The translations under genes and the position numbers were made by a program. The notes beneath the pieces are model-generated. The model did no database searches. It was given only the letters and a program-made list of their open reading frames with translations, and was not told where the DNA came from. This document shows, one piece after another, positions 45,142-53,053 of a DNA stretch of 64,000 nt. This stretch comes from Wenjunlia vitaminophila DSM 41686 (GTDB lineage Bacteria > Actinomycetota > Actinomycetes > Streptomycetales > Streptomycetaceae): the NCBI RefSeq assembly GCF_000380165.1, contig NZ_KB904658.1, forward strand, positions 62,001-126,000, read 5' to 3'. How positions within the stretch are numbered: position 1 is the first letter of the stretch; every line of letters starts with the position of its first letter.

Positions 45142-47010
45142 TCACGGAGTGCGCAAGTGGTGCCGTTGGGCGGTCCTGGCCGTGACGTAGGCCGCATGCG
45201 CTGATCGGGTGGACTCCCGGGTGGACACCTCGGCCACCGGCACGTCCCACCACGCCTCGGCGGGCGGCCCTGGGACGTCCGGGTCGGTCTCCACGTGGAC
45301 GGCGGTCGGCCGCGTCGCCTCCCGGGAACGGAGCAGGGCCTGCCGCAGTTCGGCCGCGGTGCCCGCCCGGAACACCTGGAGGCCCAGGCTGGCCGCGTTG
45401 GCGGCCAGGTCCACCGGCAGCGGCTCCCCGGTGAGGCGGCCGTCGGCCCCCGGGAACCGGTACGCGGTGCCGAACCGCTCCGCGCCCACCGACTCGGACA
45501 GGCCGCCGATCGAGGCGTAGCCGTGGTTCTGCACGATCACCAGGTTGATCTTGACGCCCTCCTGGACCGCCGTCACCACCTCGGTCGGCAGCATCAGGTA
45601 GCTGCCGTCGCCCACCAGCACGAAGACCTCCCGGTCCGGGGCGGCGAGCTTCACCCCGATCCCGCCGGGGATCTCGTAACCCATGCAGGAGAAGCCGTAC
45701 TCCACGTGGTACTGCTTGGGGTCCCTGGGCCGCCACAGCTTGTGCAGGTCGCCGGGGAGCGACCCGGCCGCGTTCACCACCACGTCCCGGTCGTGGAGCA
45801 CCGCGTCGAGCGCCCCCAGCACCTGTGTCTGGCTCGGCCGGCCGGTTCCCGAGGCGGCGAACGCCCGCCGGGTGACCTCCCGCCAGCGGTCCGCTGCCAC
45901 CGTGCCGGCGCGGGTCCACTCCGGGTCGGCACGGTGCCCCCGCAGCGCCGCGGCCAGTGCCTCGAGACCGGCCCTGGCGTCGCCGACCAGGGCGGCCCCG
46001 GCCATCTTGTGGGCGTCGAACGCGGCGACGTTCAGGTTGACGAAGCGCACCCCGGGGTCGGCGAAGAGGCTGTGCGAGGCGGTGGTGAAGTCCGAGTAGC
46101 GGGTGCCCACGCCGATCACCAGGTCGGCGTCCCGCGCCGCGGCGTTGGCCGCCGCCGTGCCGGTGTGTCCCACGGCGCCCAGCGCCTGCGGGTGGTCGTG
46201 CCGCAGCGAACCCCTGCCGGCCTGGGTCTCGGCCACGGGAACCCCCGACGCCTCCGCGAACGCGGCCAGCGCCGCCGTGGCCTCGCTGTAGATGGTGCCG
46301 CCCCCGGAGACCACCAGCGGACGCCTGGCCGAGCGCACCAGGTCGGCGGCGCGTGCCACGTCCTCCGCGTCCGGCACCGGGCGGCGGACCCGCCACACCC
46401 TGGGCTCGAACAGCTCCCGCGGCCAGTCGGCCGCCTCGGCCTGCACGTCCTGGGGCAGCGCCAGCGTCACCGCGCCGGTCTCCGCCGGGTCGGTGAGCAC
46501 CCGCATCGCCTGGAGCAGCGACGGCACCAGCATCTCCGGGCGCCAGATCCGGTCGAAGTAGCGGGAGACCGGGCGCAGCGCGTCGTTCACCGAGACGTCG
46601 TACGCGTGCGGCACCTCGAGCTGCTGGAGCACCGGGTCGGCCCGGCGGGTGGCGAACACGTCACCGGGCAGCAGCAGCACCGGGACGCGGTTGACGGTGG
46701 CCAGCGCGGCCCCGGTGACCAGGTTGGTGGCGCCCGGGCCGATGGAGGTGGTGCACGCCATGGTGGACAGGCGGTTGTGCATCCGGGCGTAGCCGACGCA
46801 GGCGTGCACCATGGCCTGCTCGTTGCGGCCCTGGTGGAACGGCATGTCGGCTTCCTGGAGCAGCGCCTGGCCCACCCCGGCGACGTTGCCGTGGCCGAAG
46901 ATGGCCCAGGTGCCGGCGATCAGCCGGCGGCGGACCCCATCGCGTTCGGTGTGCTGGTGGGCGAGGAAGCGGACCAGTGCCTGGGCGACGGTCAGACGGA
47001 CGGTGGACAC
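45142..47010 (-). CDS. iolD: 3D-(3,5/4)-trihydroxycyclohexane-1,2-dione acylhydrolase
   Basis: 622 residues, thiamine diphosphate enzyme of inositol breakdown. The ThDP glutamate lies in GRNEQAMVHA, and the ThDP/Mg motif is GDGSYLML...VQNHG. GTG 47010 (beginning STVRLTVAQAL, the usual IolD start) is preferred because GAAGGGA is 10 bases upstream; GTG 47019, which overlaps the iolB stop, would put that site only 1 base away. It opens the cyclohexane ring to 5-deoxyglucuronate. Last gene of the iol operon. Confidence 0.95.
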   Translation of the reverse strand: MSTVRLTVAQALVRFLAHQHTERDGVRRRLIAGTWAIFGHGNVAGVGQALLQEADMPFHQGRNEQAMVHACVGYARMHNRLSTMACTTSIGPGATNLVTGAALATVNRVPVLLLPGDVFATRRADPVLQQLEVPHAYDVSVNDALRPVSRYFDRIWRPEMLVPSLLQAMRVLTDPAETGAVTLALPQDVQAEAADWPRELFEPRVWRVRRPVPDAEDVARAADLVRSARRPLVVSGGGTIYSEATAALAAFAEASGVPVAETQAGRGSLRHDHPQALGAVGHTGTAAANAAARDADLVIGVGTRYSDFTTASHSLFADPGVRFVNLNVAAFDAHKMAGAALVGDARAGLEALAAALRGHRADPEWTRAGTVAADRWREVTRRAFAASGTGRPSQTQVLGALDAVLHDRDVVVNAAGSLPGDLHKLWRPRDPKQYHVEYGFSCMGYEIPGGIGVKLAAPDREVFVLVGDGSYLMLPTEVVTAVQEGVKINLVIVQNHGYASIGGLSESVGAERFGTAYRFPGADGRLTGEPLPVDLAANAASLGLQVFRAGTAAELRQALLRSREATRPTAVHVETDPDVPGPPAEAWWDVPVAEVSTRESTRSAHAAYVTARTAQRHHLRTP

Positions 47011-47015
47011 GGCGT

Positions 47016-47891
47016 TCACGTCCCTTCGGGCGCGCGGTACAGCGGGAGCCGGGGGTCGATCCGCTGGTCGGGCCAGGTGTCGCGGATCCAGGCGTGGTCC
47101 GGGTCGTCGCGGATGCGCCAGGCCCGGGTGGGGTCGGGACCCGCCATCACGTTGAGGTAGTACATGTCGTAGCCAGGCACCGCCATGCTCGGGCCGTGCC
47201 ATCCGTGCGGGATCAGCACGCAGTCGCCGCTGCGCACCTCGGCGAGGAGGTCCCCGCCCCGGCCGGGCGAGGAGGCGGAGACCCGCTGGTACCCGATGGC
47301 GGACGGGCCACCGGCGAATTCGTAGTAGTAGATCTCCTCGAGCCGGGACTCGTCCGGTCGCGTCTCGTCGTGCTTGTGCGGGGGGTAGGACGACCAGTTG
47401 CCGCCGGGGGTGAGCACCTCCACCGCGATCAGCCGGTCGGCTTCGAAGACGTCGGCCGCGGCGAAGTTGTTGACCTGCCGGCTGGCGCTGCCGGCGCCGC
47501 GCAGCTCCACCGGGACACCGCCCGCCGGCCCGTACCGCGCGGGCAGTCTGCGCTCGCAGCGGGCCCCGGCCAGGGCGAACCGTCCCGGTGCGGAGCAGGC
47601 GACGGTGACCAGGGCGTCCCTCGGGGCGTACACGAAGTCGCTGACCGCGTCGAACACCCCGCTGCGCCCCTCCAGTTCGAAGGTCTCGTGGTCCACCCGC
47701 ACCACGCAGCCGCCGGACAGCGGGAGCACGATCCATTCGCTGGAGCCGGTGGAGAAGGTGTGGGTGCCGTCGCGGGGCAGTTCGAGCACCCGCAGCGAGC
47801 AGTAGTCCCAGCCGGCCGTGTCGGGGTCCACGGCCAGGGCGTAGCCGTCCTCGCCGCCGGTGGTGGCGGCCGGCAGGTGCCGTGTCGTCAA
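47016..47891 (-). CDS. iolB: 5-deoxy-glucuronate isomerase
   Basis: 291 residues with the bicupin pattern: SSEWIVLPLSGGC, and the metal-binding PPHKHD...EEIYYYEF. It isomerises 5-deoxyglucuronate to 2-deoxy-5-keto-gluconate. TTG 47891 is chosen because GAAGGGAGA lies 8 bases upstream; the frame extends further without similarity. It lies between the aldolase-like gene (96 bases) and iolD (overlap). Confidence 0.9.
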   Translation of the reverse strand: MTTRHLPAATTGGEDGYALAVDPDTAGWDYCSLRVLELPRDGTHTFSTGSSEWIVLPLSGGCVVRVDHETFELEGRSGVFDAVSDFVYAPRDALVTVACSAPGRFALAGARCERRLPARYGPAGGVPVELRGAGSASRQVNNFAAADVFEADRLIAVEVLTPGGNWSSYPPHKHDETRPDESRLEEIYYYEFAGGPSAIGYQRVSASSPGRGGDLLAEVRSGDCVLIPHGWHGPSMAVPGYDMYYLNVMAGPDPTRAWRIRDDPDHAWIRDTWPDQRIDPRLPLYRAPEGT

Positions 47892-47987
47892 CGTGCGGGT
47901 CTCCCTTCTGCGCGCGGGCCCGGGGGCCCGCGGGTCGTCACCCGTGGCGGCGTGCCCCACGGGGCCCGGGGGTCGGTGCCGGCGGTC

Positions 47988-48977
47988 TCAGGGGTGCAGC
48001 AGTCCGACCGCGGTGTCCACGGCGGTCGCCACGTCCCCGTCCGCCGGGAACAACATGGTCCTCCCCACGGTCAGGCCGCGGACCTGCTCGATCCGCAACG
48101 CGTTCCGCCAGGACGCGTACATCGCCTCCGGGTCCTGGCTGCCGTCGCCGCCGAGCAGCAGGGTGGGCAGGGTGGTGGAGGCCATCATCCGCTCCATGTC
48201 GTCCACCACCGGGACCTTGAGCCAGGTGTGGGCGGAGGTGCGGCCCAGGCCCTGGGCTATGCCGTTGGCCAGGATCTGCGCGTCCGCGGTGAGCACGTTG
48301 CGCGCCCTGCCGGCGTGCCGCCGCGAGGTGAACGGTTCCACCAGGGCGAGCAGCCGGCGTTCGGCCAGTTCGTCCACGGCCCTGGCGCAGCCGGCGAGGG
48401 TCCTGCTGGTGCCGTGGTCCGTGGGGTCCACCCGCAGCAGCATCTTCCCGCCGTCCAGGCCGCCGGCGGCGATCCCCTCGGCGTCGTAGCCGGTGAACCG
48501 GTCGTCGAGCTCGAACGACGCGCCGGGCAGCCCTCCCCGGTTCATCGAGCCCAGCACCAGCTTGCCCTCCAGCGCGCCGAGCAGGGCCAGGTCCTCCACG
48601 AGGTCGGCGGTGCCCAGGAAGCCGTTCACCCCCGGCCGGGACAGGGCGACGAGGCAGCGCGCGAGCAGCTCGTGCCGGTCGCCCATGGCCACCGGGTCGC
48701 CGTTGGCGGCCACCGCGCCGCGGGCCGGGTGGTCGGCGGCCAGCACGAACAGCGGTTCGGCGAACCCCGCGGGGGCGAACCGCCGCCGGTCCCGCAGCGC
48801 CCGCCGGACGGCGTCGGGGTCGGTGGCGCGCAGCCGGGTCAGCTCGGAGACCCGGTCGCGCACGGCGTCGGCGTACCCGGCCGCCGGGGTTCTTCGCCCG
48901 GCCGGTCGCGGGACCGGCGGTGCGGTCACCGGTGCGCGGGTGACGGGCGTGGGGCCCAGGGGCGCCGGGTCAGCCAT
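47988..48977 (-). CDS. Cgl0159-type (beta/alpha)8 aldolase of the inositol operon
   Basis: 329 residues. FVLAADHPARG, GLDGGKMLLRVDPTD and LLALVEPF are strands of a class I aldolase-like barrel annotated in actinobacterial iol clusters as deoxyribose-phosphate-aldolase-like. It probably cleaves 2-deoxy-5-keto-gluconate-6-phosphate to DHAP and malonate semialdehyde, replacing IolJ. ATG 48977 has GGAGGG 5 bases upstream and overlaps the iolC stop. Confidence 0.75.
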   Translation of the reverse strand: MADPAPLGPTPVTRAPVTAPPVPRPAGRRTPAAGYADAVRDRVSELTRLRATDPDAVRRALRDRRRFAPAGFAEPLFVLAADHPARGAVAANGDPVAMGDRHELLARCLVALSRPGVNGFLGTADLVEDLALLGALEGKLVLGSMNRGGLPGASFELDDRFTGYDAEGIAAGGLDGGKMLLRVDPTDHGTSRTLAGCARAVDELAERRLLALVEPFTSRRHAGRARNVLTADAQILANGIAQGLGRTSAHTWLKVPVVDDMERMMASTTLPTLLLGGDGSQDPEAMYASWRNALRIEQVRGLTVGRTMLFPADGDVATAVDTAVGLLHP

Positions 48978-49971
48978 GTCCACCCTCCGCGGTCGGCACC
49001 GGCAGCGGGCACCGCGGATCGTCCGCCGCGGCGTGCCGGGCCAGCAGGTCGTCCACCTCGGCCAGCGTCGGCATGTCGTCGGCGCAGGCGTGCCGTCCGG
49101 CGACCAGTGCCCCGGCGGCGTTGGCCACCTCCAGTACCCGGCGCAGTGGCCAGCCGGCGAGCAGCCCGTGGCAGAGCGCGCCGCCGAACGCGTCGCCCGC
49201 GCCGAGCCCGTTCACCACCCGCACCGGCACCGGGCGCAGCCGCACCTCGGCGTCGGCGGTCCTGGCCAGCACCCCGTCCGGGCCGAGCTTGACCACGGCC
49301 AGCCGCACCCCCCGGGCCAGCAGCAGGTCCGCGGCCCGGTCCGGGTCCCGGGTGCCCACCGCCACCTCGACCTCGTCCACGTTGCCCACGGCCACCGTCG
49401 CGTGCTCCAGCGCCCGGGCGTACCAGGGGCCCGCCTCGGCGGGGTCGGACCAGAAGACCGGCCGGAAGTCCAGGTCGAAGACGACGTCCCGGCCGGGCCG
49501 CACCGCGCAGGCGGTGAGCAGCGTGGAGCGGGTGGGCTCCACCGCGAGCGCGCTGCCGGTGATCCACAGGATGCGCGCCCCGGACACCGCCGTCCGGTCC
49601 AGGTGGTCGCCGGTCAGGCACTGGTCGGGTGCCTTGGGCCGACGGTAGAAGTAGAGGGGGAAGCGGTCCGGGGGGAAGATCTCGCAGAACACCACCGGCG
49701 TCTGGTGGTCCGGCACGGTGACCACCAGGGCGTCGTCCACCCCGAACCCCCGCAGCGCCTCCCGGACGTAGTCGCCGAACGGATCGGCGCCGACCCCGGT
49801 GAGGACGGCGGTGTGCCGGCCGTACCGGGCGGCGGCCACCGCGACGTTGGTGGCGGTGCCGCCCAGGTACTTGGCGAAGGTGCTCACCTGGGCCAGCCCC
49901 ACCCCGCTCTGCAACGGGTACAGGTCCACGCCCACCCGGCCGAGGGTGACCACGTCGTGCGGGGGGCTCAC
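48970..49971 (-). CDS. iolC: 5-dehydro-2-deoxygluconokinase
   Basis: 333 residues, PfkB family. KYLGGTATNVAVAAARYG is the substrate loop and NGLGAGDAFGGAL the catalytic anion-hole and aspartate motif. Phosphorylates 2-deoxy-5-keto-gluconate. GTG 49971 overlaps the iolE stop (GTGA). Confidence 0.9.
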   Translation of the reverse strand: MSPPHDVVTLGRVGVDLYPLQSGVGLAQVSTFAKYLGGTATNVAVAAARYGRHTAVLTGVGADPFGDYVREALRGFGVDDALVVTVPDHQTPVVFCEIFPPDRFPLYFYRRPKAPDQCLTGDHLDRTAVSGARILWITGSALAVEPTRSTLLTACAVRPGRDVVFDLDFRPVFWSDPAEAGPWYARALEHATVAVGNVDEVEVAVGTRDPDRAADLLLARGVRLAVVKLGPDGVLARTADAEVRLRPVPVRVVNGLGAGDAFGGALCHGLLAGWPLRRVLEVANAAGALVAGRHACADDMPTLAEVDDLLARHAAADDPRCPLPVPTAEGGHG

Positions 49972-50897
49972 CGGGCCCTCCCCGCCCGTTCGCGCCCGAT
50001 CAGCTCCAGGTGCTCGAGCGAGGCCCGGACCTCCGCGACCGGCCCGGCGCCCGGGGCCGGCTCGGTGCGCAGCACGGTGTCCTGCTCGAGCACGTACCAG
50101 CCCCGGTAGCCGTGGTCCTCGAGGGCGGTGACGACGGCCCGCACGTCCACCGCCCCCCGGCCGAGCGGCAGGTACATCCCGGCGGCCACCGCGTCGGCGT
50201 ACCCCACGCGCCCGTCCCTGACCTCGCCGGCGGTGGCGGCGTCCACGTCCTTGAGGTGCACGTGGGCGACGCGCTCCGGGGCGCGTCGGGCCAGCTCCAC
50301 CGGGTCGCCGCCGCCGACCAGCAGGTGCCCGGTGTCCAGGCAGAGCCCGATGCCGCTGCCGTCGAGCACCCGGCCGACCTCGAGGGGGGCCTGGACCATG
50401 GTGCCGACGTGCGGGTGCAGCACGGCGGTGACGCCGGCGTCCGCCGCCGCGGCTGCCGCCAGGTCGAGGTTGCGCAGCAGGGTGTCCCAGCCCTCCGGGT
50501 CCAACGCCGGCCGGTCGTCGTATCCGTGCTCGCCGGTGGCGGCGGCCAGCACCAGGGTGCCGGCCGCGGCGGCGACGGAGCGGGCCAGGGCGGAGCGGAC
50601 CTCCGGCAGCGGGTCGTGGTCCGGTCGGTGCAGTACCAGGGGCACGAAGCCGCCCACCGCGGTCAGACCGTGCTCGGCGAGGACCGCTGAGCGCCGTTCC
50701 GGGTCGTCGGGCAGGAACCCGTCGGGGCCGAACTCGGTGGCGCGCACCCCGAGCGCCGCCATCTCCGCCAGCACCCGCTTCGCGGGGAGTTGGTGGCCCC
50801 ACCCGGGCACCTCGCACACCCCCCAGGAGATGGGGGCCGCGGCGATCCGGTGGATCAGTCCGGGCCCGGCGCTCTCGATCCCGCCGCACCCGGTCAC
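49968..50897 (-). CDS. iolE: Inosose dehydratase-type TIM-barrel protein
   Basis: 309 residues, xylose-isomerase-like barrel. APISWGVCEVPGWG at the start, LDTGHLLVGGGDP and HVHLKDVD are typical of IolE. It dehydrates scyllo-inosose. GTG 50897 overlaps the iolG stop by 4 bases. Confidence 0.85.
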   Translation of the reverse strand: MTGCGGIESAGPGLIHRIAAAPISWGVCEVPGWGHQLPAKRVLAEMAALGVRATEFGPDGFLPDDPERRSAVLAEHGLTAVGGFVPLVLHRPDHDPLPEVRSALARSVAAAAGTLVLAAATGEHGYDDRPALDPEGWDTLLRNLDLAAAAAADAGVTAVLHPHVGTMVQAPLEVGRVLDGSGIGLCLDTGHLLVGGGDPVELARRAPERVAHVHLKDVDAATAGEVRDGRVGYADAVAAGMYLPLGRGAVDVRAVVTALEDHGYRGWYVLEQDTVLRTEPAPGAGPVAEVRASLEHLELIGRERAGRAR

Positions 50898-51928
50898 GCC
50901 GGTACCGCCGTCCCGGCGAGGCGGGTGTGGTCCTCGATCTCGCTGAGCGCCACGGGGCGGCGTTCGCGCCGGGACAGTTCGCAGGCCTCGGCCACCTGTA
51001 GCGCGCGCAGCGCCTCCACCCCGGGGCAGGGGTTCTCGGCCTCGCCGGCGACGACCCGGACGAAGGTGGCCAACTCGGCCCGGTACGCGGCGTCGAACCG
51101 GTCGAGGAAGCCGGCCCACGGCTGCCGTCCCGGTGGCCCGGCGTCCGGCTCCACCGAGGTGAGCGGGGTGCGGGTGCCGACGCCGACGGCGATCTGGTCG
51201 GCGGACCCGGCGAGTTCCATCCGCACGTCGTAGCCCGCGCCGTGGTACCGGGTGGCGGTGGTGGTGGCCAGGGTGCCGTCGTCCAGGGTGAGCACCGCCG
51301 CCGCGGTGTCCACGTCGCCCGACGCCCGGAAGAAGTCCTCGCCGCCGGCCGTGCCCATGGCGTACACCTCGGTCACCTCGCGTCCGGTCAACCAGCGGAT
51401 GACGTCGAAGTCGTGGACCAGGCAGTCCCGGTAGAGGCCGCCGGAGAGCGGGACGTAGGAGGCGGGTGGCGGCGCGGCGTCCGAGGTCACCGCCCGGATG
51501 GTGTGCAGCCGTCCGAGCCGGCCGGAGCGCACGGCGTCCCTGGCCGCCAGGTACCCGGCGTCGAACCGGCGTTGGAAGCCCATCTGGAGCACCGTGCCGG
51601 CGGCCTCCACCTCGCGCAGTGCGGCGACGGTGCCGGCGAGGTCCACCGACACCGGTTTCTCGCAGTACACCGGCAGCCCGGCCCGGGCCGCGCGGACGAT
51701 CAGTTCGGGGTGGGAGGCGGTGGCCGTGGCGATCACCACGGCGTCCACTCCGGCCCGGAACACCGCGTCCACCCCGTCCAGCGCGCGGGCGCCGGCCTCG
51801 GCGGCCACCCCCGCCGCCCGGCCGTGGTCGACGTCGGCGACCAACAACTCGCTCACTCCAGGGGTCCCGGTCAACGCCGCCGCGTGGAAGGCGCCGATCC
51901 GTCCCGCGCCGAGCAGTCCGATGCGCAT
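50894..51928 (-). CDS. iolG: Inositol 2-dehydrogenase
   Basis: 344 residues, Gfo/Idh/MocA family. Rossmann loop GLLGAGRIGAFH, the lysine motif CEKPVS, and the catalytic DCLVHDFDVIRW are present. It oxidises myo-inositol to scyllo-inosose. ATG 51928 is the clear start. First gene of the operon iolG-iolE-iolC-aldolase-iolB-iolD; about 170 bases upstream lies the IolR-type element shared with the importer at 62.5 kb. Confidence 0.9.
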   Translation of the reverse strand: MRIGLLGAGRIGAFHAAALTGTPGVSELLVADVDHGRAAGVAAEAGARALDGVDAVFRAGVDAVVIATATASHPELIVRAARAGLPVYCEKPVSVDLAGTVAALREVEAAGTVLQMGFQRRFDAGYLAARDAVRSGRLGRLHTIRAVTSDAAPPPASYVPLSGGLYRDCLVHDFDVIRWLTGREVTEVYAMGTAGGEDFFRASGDVDTAAAVLTLDDGTLATTTATRYHGAGYDVRMELAGSADQIAVGVGTRTPLTSVEPDAGPPGRQPWAGFLDRFDAAYRAELATFVRVVAGEAENPCPGVEALRALQVAEACELSRRERRPVALSEIEDHTRLAGTAVPA

Positions 51929-52097
51929 GGAAGTCCCGTACTTTCGTGTCCGGGGGCCGCCGTCGCGCCTGCCCGTCCCCGGCCGAGCGTGCGCCGTGGA
52001 CGGGCAGGGCAGGAAGCCCGAGGCCAACTCGGTCGCGGCGCAGCGCCCTGCGCCCCGCGTTCCCAAGCTCTCCCGTCACCGGCGACGACGTCAAGTG

Positions 52098-52116
52098 TTT
52101 GTCCTGACATTATGAC
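52098..52116. promoter_or_regulatory. IolR-type operator in the iolG-iolR intergenic region
   Basis: It contains TGTCCTGACA (52100-52109), which fits every position of KGWCHTRACA, the motif I recall for the GntR-type IolR of Corynebacterium glutamicum. On the minus strand the 19 bases match 62412-62430 at 17 positions. CATAAT within it may be a -10 element for iolG. Confidence 0.65.
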
Positions 52117-52158
52117 CTTTGGCTTCCGGTCATTTCTTCATCTCGATAGGCTCCCTCT

Positions 52159-52911
52159 GTGTCCACGACTCCGGTACACCTGGCGCTGTCCGTCGATCGC
52201 ACCAGTCCGGTTCCGCTCTACTTCCAGCTCGCGCTCCAGCTCGAGCAGGCCATCGAGACCGGCAGGCTCGAGCCGGGGAGCCTGTTGGGCAACGAGATCG
52301 AGCTGGCCGCGCGGCTCGGGCTGTCCCGACCGACGGTGCGCCAGGCCATCGGGTCCCTGGTGGACAAGGGACTGCTGGTGCGCAGGCGCGGAGTGGGCAC
52401 ACAGGTGGTGCACAGCCAGGTCAAGCGCCCTCTGGAGCTGACCAGTCTCTACGACGACCTGCTCGCCGCCGGCCAACAGCCGGCCACCCGGGTGCTGTCC
52501 AGCGCCACCGGAACCGCTCCCGCCGCGGTCGCCGCCGCACTCGGCGTCGCCCCGCAGGCCGAGGTGGTGACCGTGGTGCGGCTGCGGTCCGCCCACGCCG
52601 AGCCGATCGCCCGGATGGTCAACCACCTGCCCGTCGGGCTGCTCGACCTGCCCGCCGACGCGCTCGAGGCCACCGGCCTCTACCGGTTGATGCGCGCGGC
52701 CGGGATCACCCTGCACAGCGCCCGGCAGTCGGTGGGCGCCAGGGCGGCCACCGCGGCGGAGGCGGAACTGCTCGGCGAGGCGGTCGGCGCGCCGCTGCTC
52801 ACCATGGAACGGGTGACCTTCGACGACCGGGGACGGGCCGTGGAGTACGGCAGCCACGTCTACCGGGCCTCGCGCTACTCCTTCGCGTTCCAGCTCCTGG
52901 TGCGGCCCTGA
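52159..52911 (+). CDS. GntR family regulator with UTRA domain, probable IolR
   Basis: 250 residues. Residues about 15-80 are the winged HTH (LSRPTVRQAIGSLVDKGLL). Residues 90-248 are a UTRA ligand domain ending YGSHVYRASRYSFAFQLLV. GTG 52159 is the start. Divergent from iolG, with an IolR-type dyad between them, so it is probably the inositol operon repressor and represses itself. Confidence 0.8.
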   Translation: MSTTPVHLALSVDRTSPVPLYFQLALQLEQAIETGRLEPGSLLGNEIELAARLGLSRPTVRQAIGSLVDKGLLVRRRGVGTQVVHSQVKRPLELTSLYDDLLAAGQQPATRVLSSATGTAPAAVAAALGVAPQAEVVTVVRLRSAHAEPIARMVNHLPVGLLDLPADALEATGLYRLMRAAGITLHSARQSVGARAATAAEAELLGEAVGAPLLTMERVTFDDRGRAVEYGSHVYRASRYSFAFQLLVRP

Positions 52912-52976
52912 GGCGCACGGGCCCCACACCTGGCCTTCCTGCCCCGATCTGTCCACCGTGTGCCGGGTGGGGACAG

Positions 52977-53005
52977 TTGACCTGGGAAGCTCCCCCCTCT
53001 ATGTT
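52977..53005 (+). promoter_or_regulatory. Promoter of the aldolase/SDR gene
   Basis: TTGACC (52977-52982) and TATGTT (53000-53005) are 17 bases apart. The -10 overlaps the start of the palindromic operator at 53004, so a bound repressor would block polymerase. Confidence 0.65.
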
Positions 53006-53014
53006 GTCTGACAA
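53004..53014. promoter_or_regulatory. Palindromic operator TTGTCTGACAA, copy 1
   Basis: A perfect 11-bp palindrome immediately after the -10 of the aldolase/SDR gene. The identical sequence recurs at 55827-55837 between the gntR gene and the mtnA-type operon, so the GntR-UTRA protein at 55.1 kb is the obvious candidate to bind both. Confidence 0.7.
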
Positions 53015-53053
53015 ATTATTGGTCAGGTCAGACGAGTATGAAGGCAGCGGCCC

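Noticed and set aside
52100-53014. Treating TGTC-CT-GACA (iol) and TTGTC-T-GACAA (salvage) as one operator class
   Set aside because: The spacing between half-sites differs by one base, which would rotate the half-sites; two separate GntR proteins are present, one next to each class.
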